The notes below the pieces were generated by a model. It did not search any database, was not told the DNA's origin, and saw only the letters and a program-made list of their open reading frames with translations. The position numbers and the translations under genes are program-made. This document shows, piece by piece, positions 6,674 through 15,243 of a stretch of DNA of 64,000 bases. This DNA comes from Kribbella sp. ALI-6-A. Its GTDB lineage: Bacteria > Actinomycetota > Actinomycetes > Propionibacteriales > Kribbellaceae. The DNA is taken from assembly GCF_001984195.1 (NCBI RefSeq), contig NZ_MTQN01000010.1, forward strand, positions 868,001-932,000. The letters run 5' to 3'. Numbering within the stretch: the stretch's first letter is position 1; each line of letters opens with the position of its first letter.

Positions 6674-8566
6674 ATGCCCAGATCCCTCCGCCTGCTCACC
6701 ATCGTGCTGCTGCTTGCGGCGGCCGCGATCCTCCAGCCGCCAACCGCGCCACAGGCCTCGGCGAACCGGCAGTTCGTGCCCGACCCGACGGCCGCGACGG
6801 GTCAACAGGCCGCGACCAATCAACAGGCCGCGACCGATCAACCGGCCGCGATCACGCAGACCGTGCTCTTCGACAAAGGCGGAGCCGGCTACGGCTGCTA
6901 CCGGATCCCCGCCATCGTCCGGACCAAGGCCGGCACGCTGCTCGCCTTCGCCGAAGCCCGGCGTACCTGGTGCGGCGACTCCCAGGAGATCGACCTGGTG
7001 ATGCGCCGGTCCACCGACAACGGCCGGACCTGGTCGCCGCAGAGGATCGTCCTGTCCGGCACCGACACCGACCCGAACGCCGTCGCGACCCGCGGCAACC
7101 CGACACCGATCGTCGACCACGAGACCGGCCGGATCGTGCTGCTCACGACGATGGACCCGGGCACCGGGACCGATCGCCCGCGGACGCCGTACGTGCAGTT
7201 CAGCGACGACGACGGGCTGACGTTCAGCAAGGCGCGCAGCATCGGCGGGCAGATCGACGACCCGGCCTGGGGCTGGTACGCGACCGGACCGGTGCACGGG
7301 ATCCAGCTCACCCGCGGCGCGCACAAGGGACGATTGGTGGCCGGGACGAACTACGACGTCGGCGGCCGGCACGCCGGGCAGCTCGTCTACAGCGACGACC
7401 ACGGCGAGACCTGGCACAAGGGCGCGACCGATCTGCGGTCCGACGGGTTGATCCCGCAGGAGATCAGCGTGGTCGAGAGGGTTGACGGCAGCATCTATGC
7501 CGGTGCCCGCAACAACGGCGGCAGCGCGGGCAACAACCGGGCTTTTGCTGTCAGCAACGACGGCGGGCAGACCTACGTCGCGCCGTACGCGCGGATCCCC
7601 GAGCTGACCACCCCGACCGTCCAGGGGTCGCTCGTCCGGTTGCGGGCGACCGATCAGGGCGCCAAGTACAACCGCATCCTCTTCGCCGCCCCGGCCGACC
7701 CGGAACGGCGGCGCTACCTGACGATCCGGTCCACCTTCGACGAGGGGAAGACCTGGCAGACCGTTGCCCAGGGCACTCGAATCACCAGCGACTGGTCCGG
7801 GTACTCCGACCTGACCGTGCTCGGCACCGGAGAGATCGGCCTGCTGTACGAGGGTGGCGCGGTGGATGCCCGCGACCAGATCCGGTTCGCGCGGTTCACC
7901 GAGTCCGAAATCGGTCACCCGGACGGCGCGACCGGCCCGACGACGCCGGACGTGTCCGGGCTCGGCAATCACAGCTATCTGCGCGGCGGCACGACCGGCG
8001 TCGCGGGCAAGTTCGGTCAGGCCCGCGACCTCGACGGCATCGACGACGCGATCCAGCTCCCGTACGCCGAGTCGCTGGCGCTCGGCGCCGGCGACTTCAC
8101 CGTGATGAGCTGGATCAGGTACGGCGCGAGCACGGCACCGCAGGCGATCTTCTGGGGCTACGGGATGAACGAGTTCTCCCAGTTCTGGCTGCGCGCGGAG
8201 CCGGCCGATCAACGCATCCGCGGCCTGATCACCACCAACGGCAGCACCGCGGCGGTCGCCTCCACCAAGGCGTACAACGACAATGCCTGGCACCACGTCG
8301 CCCTGCAGCGCAAGGCCGGAACGCTGTCCCTGTGGGTCGACGGCACGCAGGTGGCCTCGACCGCCGCGCCGACCGGATCGATCAGCCCCGCTCGCCCGTT
8401 CAGGATGTACGTCGGCCAGCGGCTCGACGGACTGCACCACTTCGACGGCGCGCTCGACGAGGTCCGCGTCTACCGGCGTGCGCTCACGGCCGCCGAACTC
8501 ACCAGCATCCGCACGACCAACTCCACCGCCGTACCGAACGCCGTACTCGACCTGCCGCTCGGCTGA
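6674..8566 (+). CDS. Secreted exo-alpha-sialidase (GH33) with C-terminal LamG-like lectin domain
   Basis: 630 residues. A signal peptide (MPRSLRLLTIVLLLAAAAIL and onward) ends near residue 30. A Gln/Ala-rich linker follows, then a six-bladed propeller of the sialidase type: YRIP at 76-79 and repeated Asp-boxes STDNGRTW, SDDDGLTF, SDDHGETW, SNDGGQTY and TFDEGKTW. Catalytic candidates include Asp in GDSQEIDLV and Glu/Tyr near YSDLTVL and LLYEGG. Residues about 440-630 form a concanavalin-like LamG domain (DGIDDAIQLP, WHHVALQRKAG, DGALDEVRVYRR). ATG 6674 is chosen with AGGCAGGAC upstream. It removes terminal sialic acid from glycans outside the cell; the surrounding galactose genes suggest that galactose exposed after desialylation, or by partner enzymes, is consumed. 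Confidence 0.88.
   Translation: MPRSLRLLTIVLLLAAAAILQPPTAPQASANRQFVPDPTAATGQQAATNQQAATDQPAAITQTVLFDKGGAGYGCYRIPAIVRTKAGTLLAFAEARRTWCGDSQEIDLVMRRSTDNGRTWSPQRIVLSGTDTDPNAVATRGNPTPIVDHETGRIVLLTTMDPGTGTDRPRTPYVQFSDDDGLTFSKARSIGGQIDDPAWGWYATGPVHGIQLTRGAHKGRLVAGTNYDVGGRHAGQLVYSDDHGETWHKGATDLRSDGLIPQEISVVERVDGSIYAGARNNGGSAGNNRAFAVSNDGGQTYVAPYARIPELTTPTVQGSLVRLRATDQGAKYNRILFAAPADPERRRYLTIRSTFDEGKTWQTVAQGTRITSDWSGYSDLTVLGTGEIGLLYEGGAVDARDQIRFARFTESEIGHPDGATGPTTPDVSGLGNHSYLRGGTTGVAGKFGQARDLDGIDDAIQLPYAESLALGAGDFTVMSWIRYGASTAPQAIFWGYGMNEFSQFWLRAEPADQRIRGLITTNGSTAAVASTKAYNDNAWHHVALQRKAGTLSLWVDGTQVASTAAPTGSISPARPFRMYVGQRLDGLHHFDGALDEVRVYRRALTAAELTSIRTTNSTAVPNAVLDLPLG
6800..6853 (+). repeat. Three 18-bp tandem repeats in the sialidase linker
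   Basis: The unit GGTCAACAGGCCGCGACC is repeated three times with small changes at 6800-6817, 6818-6835 and 6836-6853. It encodes the linker GQQAATNQQAATDQPAAI. Repeats of this kind change copy number easily, so linker length may vary among strains. Confidence 0.75.
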
Positions 8567-8568
8567 CA

Positions 8569-9378
8569 TCAGGCCGGCCTGGCGGACACGACCAGCCGCC
8601 AGGTCAGCCGTCCGCCGTCCGGCACGACCGCCGCGTCACCCGGTCCGGCCTCGGCCAGATCGAACACCCGGCCGAGCATCGGTTCCACGCCCAGACTCCG
8701 GTACGGCGCTCCCGCGGGGAAGCCCTCCAGGTTCCGCCAGACGGCCGTCGACACTGGTTGCCCAGGGCAACTCAGCTCGAAGGTCAGCGCCATCCCACGA
8801 TCGCGCACCGTCGCCGACGGGCAGTCCACGAGCACGGCACCGACCGCGGTCCCGTCCGAAGGGCCGTAGGTGCTGAGCGTCGAGGACCAGTCGCCCTCGA
8901 CCCAAGGACCCTCGTCCGGGTAGAGACGGCAAGCGGTCTTGTCCGGAACGTCGACGGAAGCACCGACCGCGCAGTCGAGCAGCGCATGCGCCGCCCACAC
9001 GAACTGGTAGCCCGGGGGAGCGGTCAGCTCGTAGTCGGCCCAGACCGCACCGGTGTCGGCGCGCGGGACAGCCAATGGTGCGGCGTCCGGGCGAGTGCCG
9101 CCGTTCATCCGTCGTCGCAGCACTACGTCGTCCCAGCGCACCGCGTCCCACTCGCCGTCGTCCGTCCACACCTGATTCCACAGACCGCCGTGATCAGGAG
9201 TCCCTCGGACCGTCGGAAAGCACTCGTCGAGTCCGCCGGCGTCGGTGAACACCGCGCGCCCGGTCCGCGGCCCCGAGACGAGCCCGGGCCCGGCCCACAG
9301 CCACTCGGCCCCGCCCAGGTGCAAGGACGTCCACCGCCCACCGTCGCGGAGGTCGACGCCGACCGTCGCGCTCACCAT
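8569..9378 (-). CDS. Aldose 1-epimerase (galactose mutarotase)-like protein
   Basis: 269 residues, probably cytosolic. The frame shows features of the galactose-mutarotase fold: DAGGLDECFPTV early, then GHAL-type substrate loop WAAHALLD and the late GVEPMLGRV carrying the probable catalytic Glu region. Its ATG overlaps the dgoD stop (ATGGTGA, 9372-9378), so it is translationally coupled to galactonate dehydratase. The likely role is interconversion of sugar anomers before oxidation. The family is loosely conserved, and the exact substrate is not visible. Confidence 0.7.
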   Translation of the reverse strand: MVSATVGVDLRDGGRWTSLHLGGAEWLWAGPGLVSGPRTGRAVFTDAGGLDECFPTVRGTPDHGGLWNQVWTDDGEWDAVRWDDVVLRRRMNGGTRPDAAPLAVPRADTGAVWADYELTAPPGYQFVWAAHALLDCAVGASVDVPDKTACRLYPDEGPWVEGDWSSTLSTYGPSDGTAVGAVLVDCPSATVRDRGMALTFELSCPGQPVSTAVWRNLEGFPAGAPYRSLGVEPMLGRVFDLAEAGPGDAAVVPDGGRLTWRLVVSARPA

Positions 9379-10517
9379 TCCGCGAACGAACCGTCGTCAT
9401 GTGTCCAGGACGGGTTGCGCCACGCATGCCCCTTCTGATCAGCAGCCCGTACGGCGGCCTCGTCGACCGTGATGCCGAGCCCGGGCAGGGGATTCCACTC
9501 CGCGTGCCCGTCGACCCACGTGAACGGCGCCGGATCCACGACGTACGCCGTGAGGTCGCTCGCGACGTTGTAGTGGATCCCGCGGCTCTGCTCCTGGATC
9601 AGGAAGTTCGGCGTCGCGAACGAGACCTGCAACGAAGCGGCGAGGGAGATCGGTCCGAGCGGGCAGTGCGGCGCGAACAGCGCGCCGTGCGTCTCGGCCA
9701 GTGACGCGATCCGCCGCAGCTCGGAGATGCCGCCCGCGTGCGACACGTCCGGCTGGACCACGGCGACCCCGGCGTCCAGGGGCGGCAGGAACTCCGCGCG
9801 GCTGTAGAGCCGTTCTCCCAAAGCGATCGGCACGGTCGTGCCGTCCACGATCGACGGCAGGTGACGAAGGTGCTCCGGCAGCACCGGCTCCTCGACGAAG
9901 AGCGGATGCTGGTCCTCGACCGCCCGCAGAATCCGGCGCGCGCCCGCGACTCCGACGCGGCCGTGCAGGTCGATCGCGACGTCCCGCTCGTCTCCGAGCG
10001 CCGATCGCGCCGCGGCCAGCCGGTCGACGATCGCGGCGATCTCCGCCCGGGACGGCGACGGCTGGATCCGCCCGCTGGCGTTCATCTTCACGGCCGTCAT
10101 CCCGGCCGCGACCTGCTCGGCCACCTGGTCCGCGATCTCGGCCGGCTCGTCGCCGCCGACCCACGCGTACACCCGTGCCCGGTCGCGGACCCGGCCGCCG
10201 AGCAGCGACGACACCGGAGCGTCGTACACCTTGCCGGCGATGTCCCACAACGCGTGGTCGAGTCCGGCGACGGCGCTGCTCAGCACCGGGCCGCCGCGGT
10301 AGAACCCGCCCTTGCTGAGGATCTGCCAGTGCCGCTCGATCTGCAGCGGGTCCTGGCCGATCAGGTACTCCGACAGGACCTCGATCGCCGTCCGCACCAC
10401 CTCGGCGCGGCCCTCGACCACCGGCTCACCCCAGCCGACGACCCCGTCGCTGGTCTCGACCCGGCAGAACAGCCACCGGGGTGGGACCAGGAACGTCTCG
10501 ATCCGCTCGATCTTCAC
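9372..10517 (-). CDS. dgoD: D-galactonate dehydratase
   Basis: 381 residues of the enolase superfamily (mandelate racemase subgroup). It matches the E. coli DgoD pattern from end to end as I recall it: FRVETSDGVVGWGEP-like start, GQDP, GGFYRGGP, DLHGRV (metal Asp and catalytic His), FVEEPV (metal Glu), GERLYS (metal Glu), QPDVSHAGGI, APHCPLGPI (second catalytic His) and the ending WRNPSWTHDDGSFAEW. It converts D-galactonate to 2-keto-3-deoxygalactonate. GTG 10517 overlaps the regulator stop by GTGA. Order on the minus strand is SDR, GntR, dgoD, epimerase, a compact galactonate operon. Confidence 0.94.
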   Translation of the reverse strand: MKIERIETFLVPPRWLFCRVETSDGVVGWGEPVVEGRAEVVRTAIEVLSEYLIGQDPLQIERHWQILSKGGFYRGGPVLSSAVAGLDHALWDIAGKVYDAPVSSLLGGRVRDRARVYAWVGGDEPAEIADQVAEQVAAGMTAVKMNASGRIQPSPSRAEIAAIVDRLAAARSALGDERDVAIDLHGRVGVAGARRILRAVEDQHPLFVEEPVLPEHLRHLPSIVDGTTVPIALGERLYSRAEFLPPLDAGVAVVQPDVSHAGGISELRRIASLAETHGALFAPHCPLGPISLAASLQVSFATPNFLIQEQSRGIHYNVASDLTAYVVDPAPFTWVDGHAEWNPLPGLGITVDEAAVRAADQKGHAWRNPSWTHDDGSFAEW

Positions 10518-11251
10518 CGGCGGCTCCGCGTCTTCGACGTCCGTACGCCGGTACTGCGCACGTCCGACAGGTCCTCGGCCGCCTTGGCCAGCAGCTCCCG
10601 CATCGCCAGCTCGGCGCCCTCGGGATCACCGGCCCGCACCGCCTCGACCACCCGCTGGTGACTGGGCACCGGATCGTCGGACGGTTTCGCCTTGTGCACC
10701 AGCCGATCGCGGCCGGCCAGACCGGTCTCCATGATGACCTCCATCTTGGTCAGCAGCTCGTTGCCGGTCGCGGCCAGCAAGGCCTTGTGGAACGCGAGGT
10801 CGGCCTGGACCGCGGCCAGGTCGTCGGTCGCCGAGGCCATCGCGGCCAGCGCCGTGTCGAGCGCGGCCAGGTCTGACTCCTCGGCCCGGATCGCGGCCAG
10901 CCGGGCAGCGGCCGGTTCGACGATGCCGCGTACCTCGTGCAGCTCCTCGAGCAGCTCGGGCCGGACGTCGTCGTCGAAGTGCCAGCGGATCATGTCCGCG
11001 TCCAGCAGGTTCCAGTCCGAGCGCGGGCGGACGAACGTGCCGCGCTTCTGCCGCGCGTCGACCAGTCCCTTGGCGGTCAGCACCTTCAGCGCCTCCCGGA
11101 CGGCGGTCAGGCTGACGCCGAGATCGGCCTGCAGGTCGGGCACGTTGATCGTCGCGCCTTCGGGGATCTGTCCCGACAGGATGCGCTGTGCCATCACCTC
11201 GACGATCTGCCCGTGCAGACCTCGCGACGTCCCTCGTCGAATCCCCGTCAC
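10514..11251 (-). CDS. GntR-family (FadR/FCD subfamily) regulator, DgoR-like
   Basis: 245 residues: an N-terminal winged helix (RILSGQIPEGATINVPDLQ, then LGVSLTAVREALKVL and GLVDARQKRGTFVRP) and a C-terminal FCD ligand domain with RGIVEPAAARLAA and conserved His residues for metal or ligand (FHKALL, SHQRVVEA). WNLLDADMIRWHF matches the linker region of E. coli DgoR. The GTG start has GGGGAGAG upstream. Being directly coupled to dgoD, it very likely responds to galactonate and controls this operon and perhaps the divergent ABC operon through the palindrome at 12139-12151. Confidence 0.85.
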   Translation of the reverse strand: MTGIRRGTSRGLHGQIVEVMAQRILSGQIPEGATINVPDLQADLGVSLTAVREALKVLTAKGLVDARQKRGTFVRPRSDWNLLDADMIRWHFDDDVRPELLEELHEVRGIVEPAAARLAAIRAEESDLAALDTALAAMASATDDLAAVQADLAFHKALLAATGNELLTKMEVIMETGLAGRDRLVHKAKPSDDPVPSHQRVVEAVRAGDPEGAELAMRELLAKAAEDLSDVRSTGVRTSKTRSRR

Positions 11252-11357
11252 GTCGCTCTCCCCATCACTGTGCTGCTCGTCGCCGTCCGGTCCGCCATCC
11301 AGCGTGCCGCGGTCCTGTCCCGTGTTCTTGTACCCGCGCAGATCCCGCTCACCGCTG

Positions 11358-12068
11358 TCACGCCGAGTCCTTGACCGCGGACCAGCCGCCGTCGACCGCC
11401 AGCGTCGCCGCGGTCACGAACGATGCCTGCTCCGACAGCAGGAAGGCGACCACGGCCGCGACCTCGTCGGGCCGGCCGAGCCGTCCGACGGCGGTCGCCC
11501 GCGCGCTCTGTTCCTTGCCCTCGGCACTGACCCGGTCCCAGGCCGCGGTGTCGACCGGGCCCGGAAGCACGGTGTTCACCCGGATCGAGCCGCCGTACTC
11601 GACCGCCAGCTGGCGGCCGAGCGAGACCAGGGCGCCTTTGGTCGCGGCGTACGCCGGGTGGCCGGGGATGCCGGCGACCGCGTGCACCGACGACACCAGC
11701 ACCACCGATCCGCGGGCGGCCGCGAGGTCGTCGTACAGGGTCCTGAAGGCGAGGAACGCGGCGGTGAGGTTGACGTCGAGCTGTCGCTGCCAGGAGGCCG
11801 GGGTGAGTTGGTGGGCCGGCTGAACGTCGACGGTGTACGCGTTGCTGACCAGGCCGCCGATCGGGCCGAGCTCGTCGCGTCCGCGGGACAGCACCTCGGC
11901 CCAGGTGTCGGGGGAGGAGACGTCGCCCAGGACGGCGATGGCGCGACCCGGGATCTCCTTGCAGGGCTGGATGTCCACCTGGACGACGGCGTCGCCGTCG
12001 GCGAGCAGCCGCTCGGTGCACGCCGCACCGATCCCGGTGGCGGCACCGGTCACCACGATCACGCGCAC
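11358..12068 (-). CDS. SDR sugar dehydrogenase, probable galactose dehydrogenase
   Basis: 236 residues. Cofactor site VTGAATGIG, catalytic Ser in VSSVHA, and YAATK active site are all intact, and the C-terminal GGW is typical of classical SDRs. GTG 12068 is preferred over GTG 12086 because GGAAGGG precedes it and the Rossmann strand starts at once. As first gene of the galactonate operon it is well placed to oxidise galactose to galactonolactone, the first step of the De Ley-Doudoroff pathway. That role comes from context; a lactonase gene is not visible here. Confidence 0.8.
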   Translation of the reverse strand: MRVIVVTGAATGIGAACTERLLADGDAVVQVDIQPCKEIPGRAIAVLGDVSSPDTWAEVLSRGRDELGPIGGLVSNAYTVDVQPAHQLTPASWQRQLDVNLTAAFLAFRTLYDDLAAARGSVVLVSSVHAVAGIPGHPAYAATKGALVSLGRQLAVEYGGSIRVNTVLPGPVDTAAWDRVSAEGKEQSARATAVGRLGRPDEVAAVVAFLLSEQASFVTAATLAVDGGWSAVKDSA

Positions 12069-12138
12069 GCAGCTGTCCCTTCCCACGATGACGAGTCCTC
12101 AGTTGATCGTGAGCACCGGGTCACGTCAAGCGATTTGC

Positions 12139-12151
12139 TCGTAATTTACGA
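12139..12151. promoter_or_regulatory. Perfect 13-bp palindrome between SDR/dgo and sugar-ABC operons
   Basis: TCGTAATTTACGA is a perfect 6-1-6 inverted repeat in an AT-rich island. It lies between a plus-strand TTGACA (12159-12164) and a minus-strand TTGACG (complement of 12124-12129), so one bound regulator could block both divergent promoters. The GT...AC spacing suits the GntR family. The nearest candidate regulator is the one at 10514. Confidence 0.6.
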
Positions 12152-12158
12152 ATTAATA

Positions 12159-12188
12159 TTGACACTCCGAAGCTCTCGGCCGCAAGAT
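12159..12188 (+). promoter_or_regulatory. Promoter of the alpha-galactoside ABC operon
   Basis: A consensus -35 TTGACA (12159-12164) is followed after 18 bp by CAAGAT (12183-12188), a fair -10. This puts the transcript start about 35 bp before the binding-protein ATG. The palindrome at 12139-12151 lies just upstream of the -35. Confidence 0.5.
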
Positions 12189-12230
12189 CGTCCGCAACAC
12201 CAACGGACCACTCATGGCACTGGAGCAGTG

Positions 12231-13508
12231 ATGGCACCTGATCGGCGCACGTTCCTCAAAGGCCTCGGAGCACTCGGGGCCGCGGCCCTGGTTCCCGGGT
12301 GCGCCACCTCGACCACGAGCAGCGGTGGCGGTGGCGGCTCGGCCACCGGCGAGATCGCGCTGCAGTCGAACCTGTCGGCGGAGCAGGCCAAGGCCGCGAT
12401 GGAGAAGCTGGTCGAGGCCTACAACAAGACCGGCGGCGGCACGGTGAAGCTGAACACGGTCGCCTCGGAGATCTTCCGCACCCAGCTGCCGACGTACCTG
12501 ACCTCGGCCAACCCACCGGACGTCTACACCTGGTACGCCGGCTCGGTGGCGAACTCCTACGCCGAGAAGGACCTGCTGCTCGACGTCACCAGTGTCTGGG
12601 ACTCGATGGGCAACTACCCCAAGTCGATGCAGACGCTGTCGACCAGCGCGGCCGGGGCGAAGATCTTCGTCCCGACCAGCTACTACTGGTGGGGCATGTT
12701 CTACCGCAAGTCGAACTTCGCCAAGTGGGGCGTCACCCCGCCGAAGACCTGGGCCGAGTTCGTCCAGGTGTGCGAGAAGATCCAGGCCCAGGGCATCCCG
12801 CCGATCGGCATCGGTCTGGGCGACACCCCGTGGGTCGCGTCGGCCTGGTTCGACTACCTGAACATCCGGATCAACGGCGCGCCGTTCCACCGCGACCTGC
12901 TGGCCGGCAAGGGCGACTTCACCGACCCGAAGGTGAAGGCGGTCTTCACCAAGTGGCGCGAGGTGCTGCCGTACTTCGACCCGAAGGGCAAGTCGTTCCC
13001 GTTCCAGGAGGCGACCTCGGCGCTGCTCGGCGGCAAGACCGGGATGTTCCTGATCGGCACGTTCTTCGCCGACAGCGCCCCGAAGGACGCGCTCGACGAC
13101 ATCGACTTCTTCCAGTTCCCGATCATCGATCCGAAGGTGCCGGTCGCCGAGGAGGCGCCGACCGACGGCTACTTCGCCAGCAAGAAGGCGAAGGATCCCG
13201 AAGCGGTCAAGAAGTTCCTCACCTACCTGGCCACGCCCGAGGCGCAGGAGCTGTACGTGCAGAACTCCTCCGGTACGGCGATCCCGGCCAACCCCGACGG
13301 CAAGGCCGCGGACACCCCGCTGGTCGCCAAGGGCAAGGCGATGGTGAACAGCGCGGCTGAGCTGACCCAGTTCTTCAACCGTGACTCCAGCGACGCGCTG
13401 CAGCCCACCGCCGACGCGGCGCTGACCAAGTTCCTGGACAAGCCGGACCAGATCGACCAGATCCTCGAGGACTGGCAGGCCGCAGCGAGCAAGGTCTTCC
13501 AGGCGTGA
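12231..13508 (+). CDS. Sugar ABC transporter substrate-binding lipoprotein (CUT1)
   Basis: 425 residues. The start combines a twin-arginine-like DRRTFLKGLG with a lipobox LVPGC, so it is probably exported and lipid-anchored. The body is a type 1 extracellular solute-binding fold with VYTWYAGSVANSY, WWGMFYRKSNFAKWGV and the C-terminal helices typical of CUT1 proteins. ATG 12231 has GGAG upstream; the long in-frame extension before it is not coding. It is first in an operon with two permeases and GH36, so the cargo is probably an alpha-galactoside such as melibiose or raffinose-type sugars (inferred). No ATPase gene is nearby; a shared MsiK-type ATPase elsewhere is expected. Confidence 0.9.
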   Translation: MAPDRRTFLKGLGALGAAALVPGCATSTTSSGGGGGSATGEIALQSNLSAEQAKAAMEKLVEAYNKTGGGTVKLNTVASEIFRTQLPTYLTSANPPDVYTWYAGSVANSYAEKDLLLDVTSVWDSMGNYPKSMQTLSTSAAGAKIFVPTSYYWWGMFYRKSNFAKWGVTPPKTWAEFVQVCEKIQAQGIPPIGIGLGDTPWVASAWFDYLNIRINGAPFHRDLLAGKGDFTDPKVKAVFTKWREVLPYFDPKGKSFPFQEATSALLGGKTGMFLIGTFFADSAPKDALDDIDFFQFPIIDPKVPVAEEAPTDGYFASKKAKDPEAVKKFLTYLATPEAQELYVQNSSGTAIPANPDGKAADTPLVAKGKAMVNSAAELTQFFNRDSSDALQPTADAALTKFLDKPDQIDQILEDWQAAASKVFQA

Positions 13509-14422
13509 CTGCTTCAGCCATCGAGGTGAAGACGCGCGCGGGATCGGCCAAGCGCCGGTCCCCGCGGGTCTCGCCGCTGATCCTCGCCTTCGTCTTCGTG
13601 CCGTTCGCGGTCGAGGCGGTCTGGGTGTTCTGGCCCGCCCTGCAGGGCTTCTGGCTGTCACTGACGAACTGGGACGGCCTGTCCGCCCCGACGTTCGTCG
13701 GCTTCGGCAACTTCGGGGACATGGTGTCGGACCCGATCTTCCGGACCGCGCTGAAGAACACCGCGATCTGGCTGGTGCTCTTCGGCGGGCTGAGTGTGGC
13801 CGGCGGCTTCGGCATGGCGCTGCTGCTGCAGAAGGAACGCCGCGGCGTCGGCATCTACCGCGCCGCCCTGTTCACGCCGGTCGTCTTCTCGCTGGTTGTC
13901 ACCGCGCTGATCTGGCGCGTGTTCTACCAGCCCGACGGCCTGGTCGACTCGGTCCTGCGCGGCGTCGGTCTGGGCGACCTCGTGCGCCCGTGGCTGGCCG
14001 ACCCCGACACGGCCCTGTACGCCGTGATCGTGCCCGCGCTGTGGCGGCAGATCGGCTACGTGATGGTGCTCTACCTGGCCGGCCTCAAGGCCGTCGACCC
14101 GGCGCTGTACGAAGCCGCCCGGATGGACGGCGCGTCGGCCTTGCAGCGCACCCGGTACGTGACGATTCCGCAGCTCAAGGGCGTGAACTCGGTCGTGCTG
14201 TCGGTGATCGTGATCGACTCGCTGCGGTCGTTCGACATCGTCTGGTCGATGACCAAGGGCGGCCCGTACCACTCCTCGGAGCTGCTCAGCACCTACATGT
14301 ACTCGACCGCGTTCCAGTCCACCCAGCTCGGCTACGCCTCCGCGATCGCCGTGGTGATCTTCCTGCTCGCGCTCGCCGTCATTCTCGGCTACCTGATCCG
14401 TGCCTTCCGGGAGGAGACATGA
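13505..14422 (+). CDS. Sugar ABC transporter permease (MalF-like)
   Basis: 305 residues with six predicted membrane helices. The cytoplasmic EAA loop reads EAARMDGASALQRTRYVTIP, the contact point for the ATPase. It overlaps the binding-protein stop by GTGA (13505-13508) and the next permease by ATGA. The N-terminal 20 residues are basic and cytosolic. It forms a heterodimeric channel with the following gene. Confidence 0.93.
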   Translation: MTASAIEVKTRAGSAKRRSPRVSPLILAFVFVPFAVEAVWVFWPALQGFWLSLTNWDGLSAPTFVGFGNFGDMVSDPIFRTALKNTAIWLVLFGGLSVAGGFGMALLLQKERRGVGIYRAALFTPVVFSLVVTALIWRVFYQPDGLVDSVLRGVGLGDLVRPWLADPDTALYAVIVPALWRQIGYVMVLYLAGLKAVDPALYEAARMDGASALQRTRYVTIPQLKGVNSVVLSVIVIDSLRSFDIVWSMTKGGPYHSSELLSTYMYSTAFQSTQLGYASAIAVVIFLLALAVILGYLIRAFREET

Positions 14423-15243
14423 GCAATCGCCTGAAGACCGGCGGCTACCACCTGGCGATGGGACTGGTCTCGTTCCTGTGGGTCGCGCCGATCCTGTGGG
14501 TGGTGGTGATCTCGTTCCGCAGCTTCGACGACGTCGCGGCCAACGGGCTGGGTTCGCTGCCGCACTCGTTCACGTTCTCGACCTACGTGCAGGCCTGGCA
14601 GGACGCCGACGAGTTCCGGGCCCTGGTCAACAGTCTGCTGGTGACGATCCCGGCCGTGCTGCTGAGTCTCGGGCTGGCCTCGATCGCGGCGTACGGGCTG
14701 GCGCGGTACAACATCCCGTTCCGGCGGACGGTGCTGTTGCTGATGCTGATGGGCAACCTGCTGCCGCCGCAGATCCTGCTGATCCCGATCTCGCGGTTCG
14801 TCGAGCTGATCGGCTACTACGACACGTTGATCGCGCTGATCGCCGTGCACGTCGGATTCGGGTTGGGCTTCTACACCTTCGTGCTGCACGGGTTCATGCG
14901 TGATCTGCCGAAGGAGATCCAGGAGGCCGCGACGATCGACGGCGCGGGCCCGGGCAAGATCTTCGCGAGCGTGATCCTGCCGCTGACCCGGCCGGCGCTG
15001 GCCGCGCTCGGCGCGCTGTCGTTCACCTGGATCTTCAACGACCTGCTCTGGTCGATCACGGTGATCCGCTCCGGCGACAAGATGCCGGTGACGCCCGCGC
15101 TGCTCGGGTTGCAGGGCCTGTTCGTGTCCTCGTGGAACGTGATCGCGGCCGGCACGGTGATCGCGGCGGTGCCGACGGTCGCGGTGTTCCTCAAGTTCCA
15201 GAAGCACTTCGTCGGTGGGCTGGCGATCGGAGCGGTCAAGTGA
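14419..15243 (+). CDS. Sugar ABC transporter permease (MalG-like)
   Basis: 274 residues and six membrane helices. The EAA loop is EAATIDGAGPGKIFASVILP. ATG 14419 overlaps the previous stop (ATGA) and is preceded by GGGAGGAG within the upstream gene. It ends with the charged-free tail typical of MalG-type subunits (FVGGLAIGAVK). The stop overlaps the GH36 start by GTGA, so transport and hydrolysis genes are translationally linked. Confidence 0.93.
   Translation: MSNRLKTGGYHLAMGLVSFLWVAPILWVVVISFRSFDDVAANGLGSLPHSFTFSTYVQAWQDADEFRALVNSLLVTIPAVLLSLGLASIAAYGLARYNIPFRRTVLLLMLMGNLLPPQILLIPISRFVELIGYYDTLIALIAVHVGFGLGFYTFVLHGFMRDLPKEIQEAATIDGAGPGKIFASVILPLTRPALAALGALSFTWIFNDLLWSITVIRSGDKMPVTPALLGLQGLFVSSWNVIAAGTVIAAVPTVAVFLKFQKHFVGGLAIGAVK

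Noticed and set aside
10692-12230. In-frame 5' extension of the sugar-binding protein by about 500 codons
   Set aside because: It runs antisense through the GntR and SDR genes, while ATG 12231 has a ribosome-binding site and is followed at once by a signal sequence.
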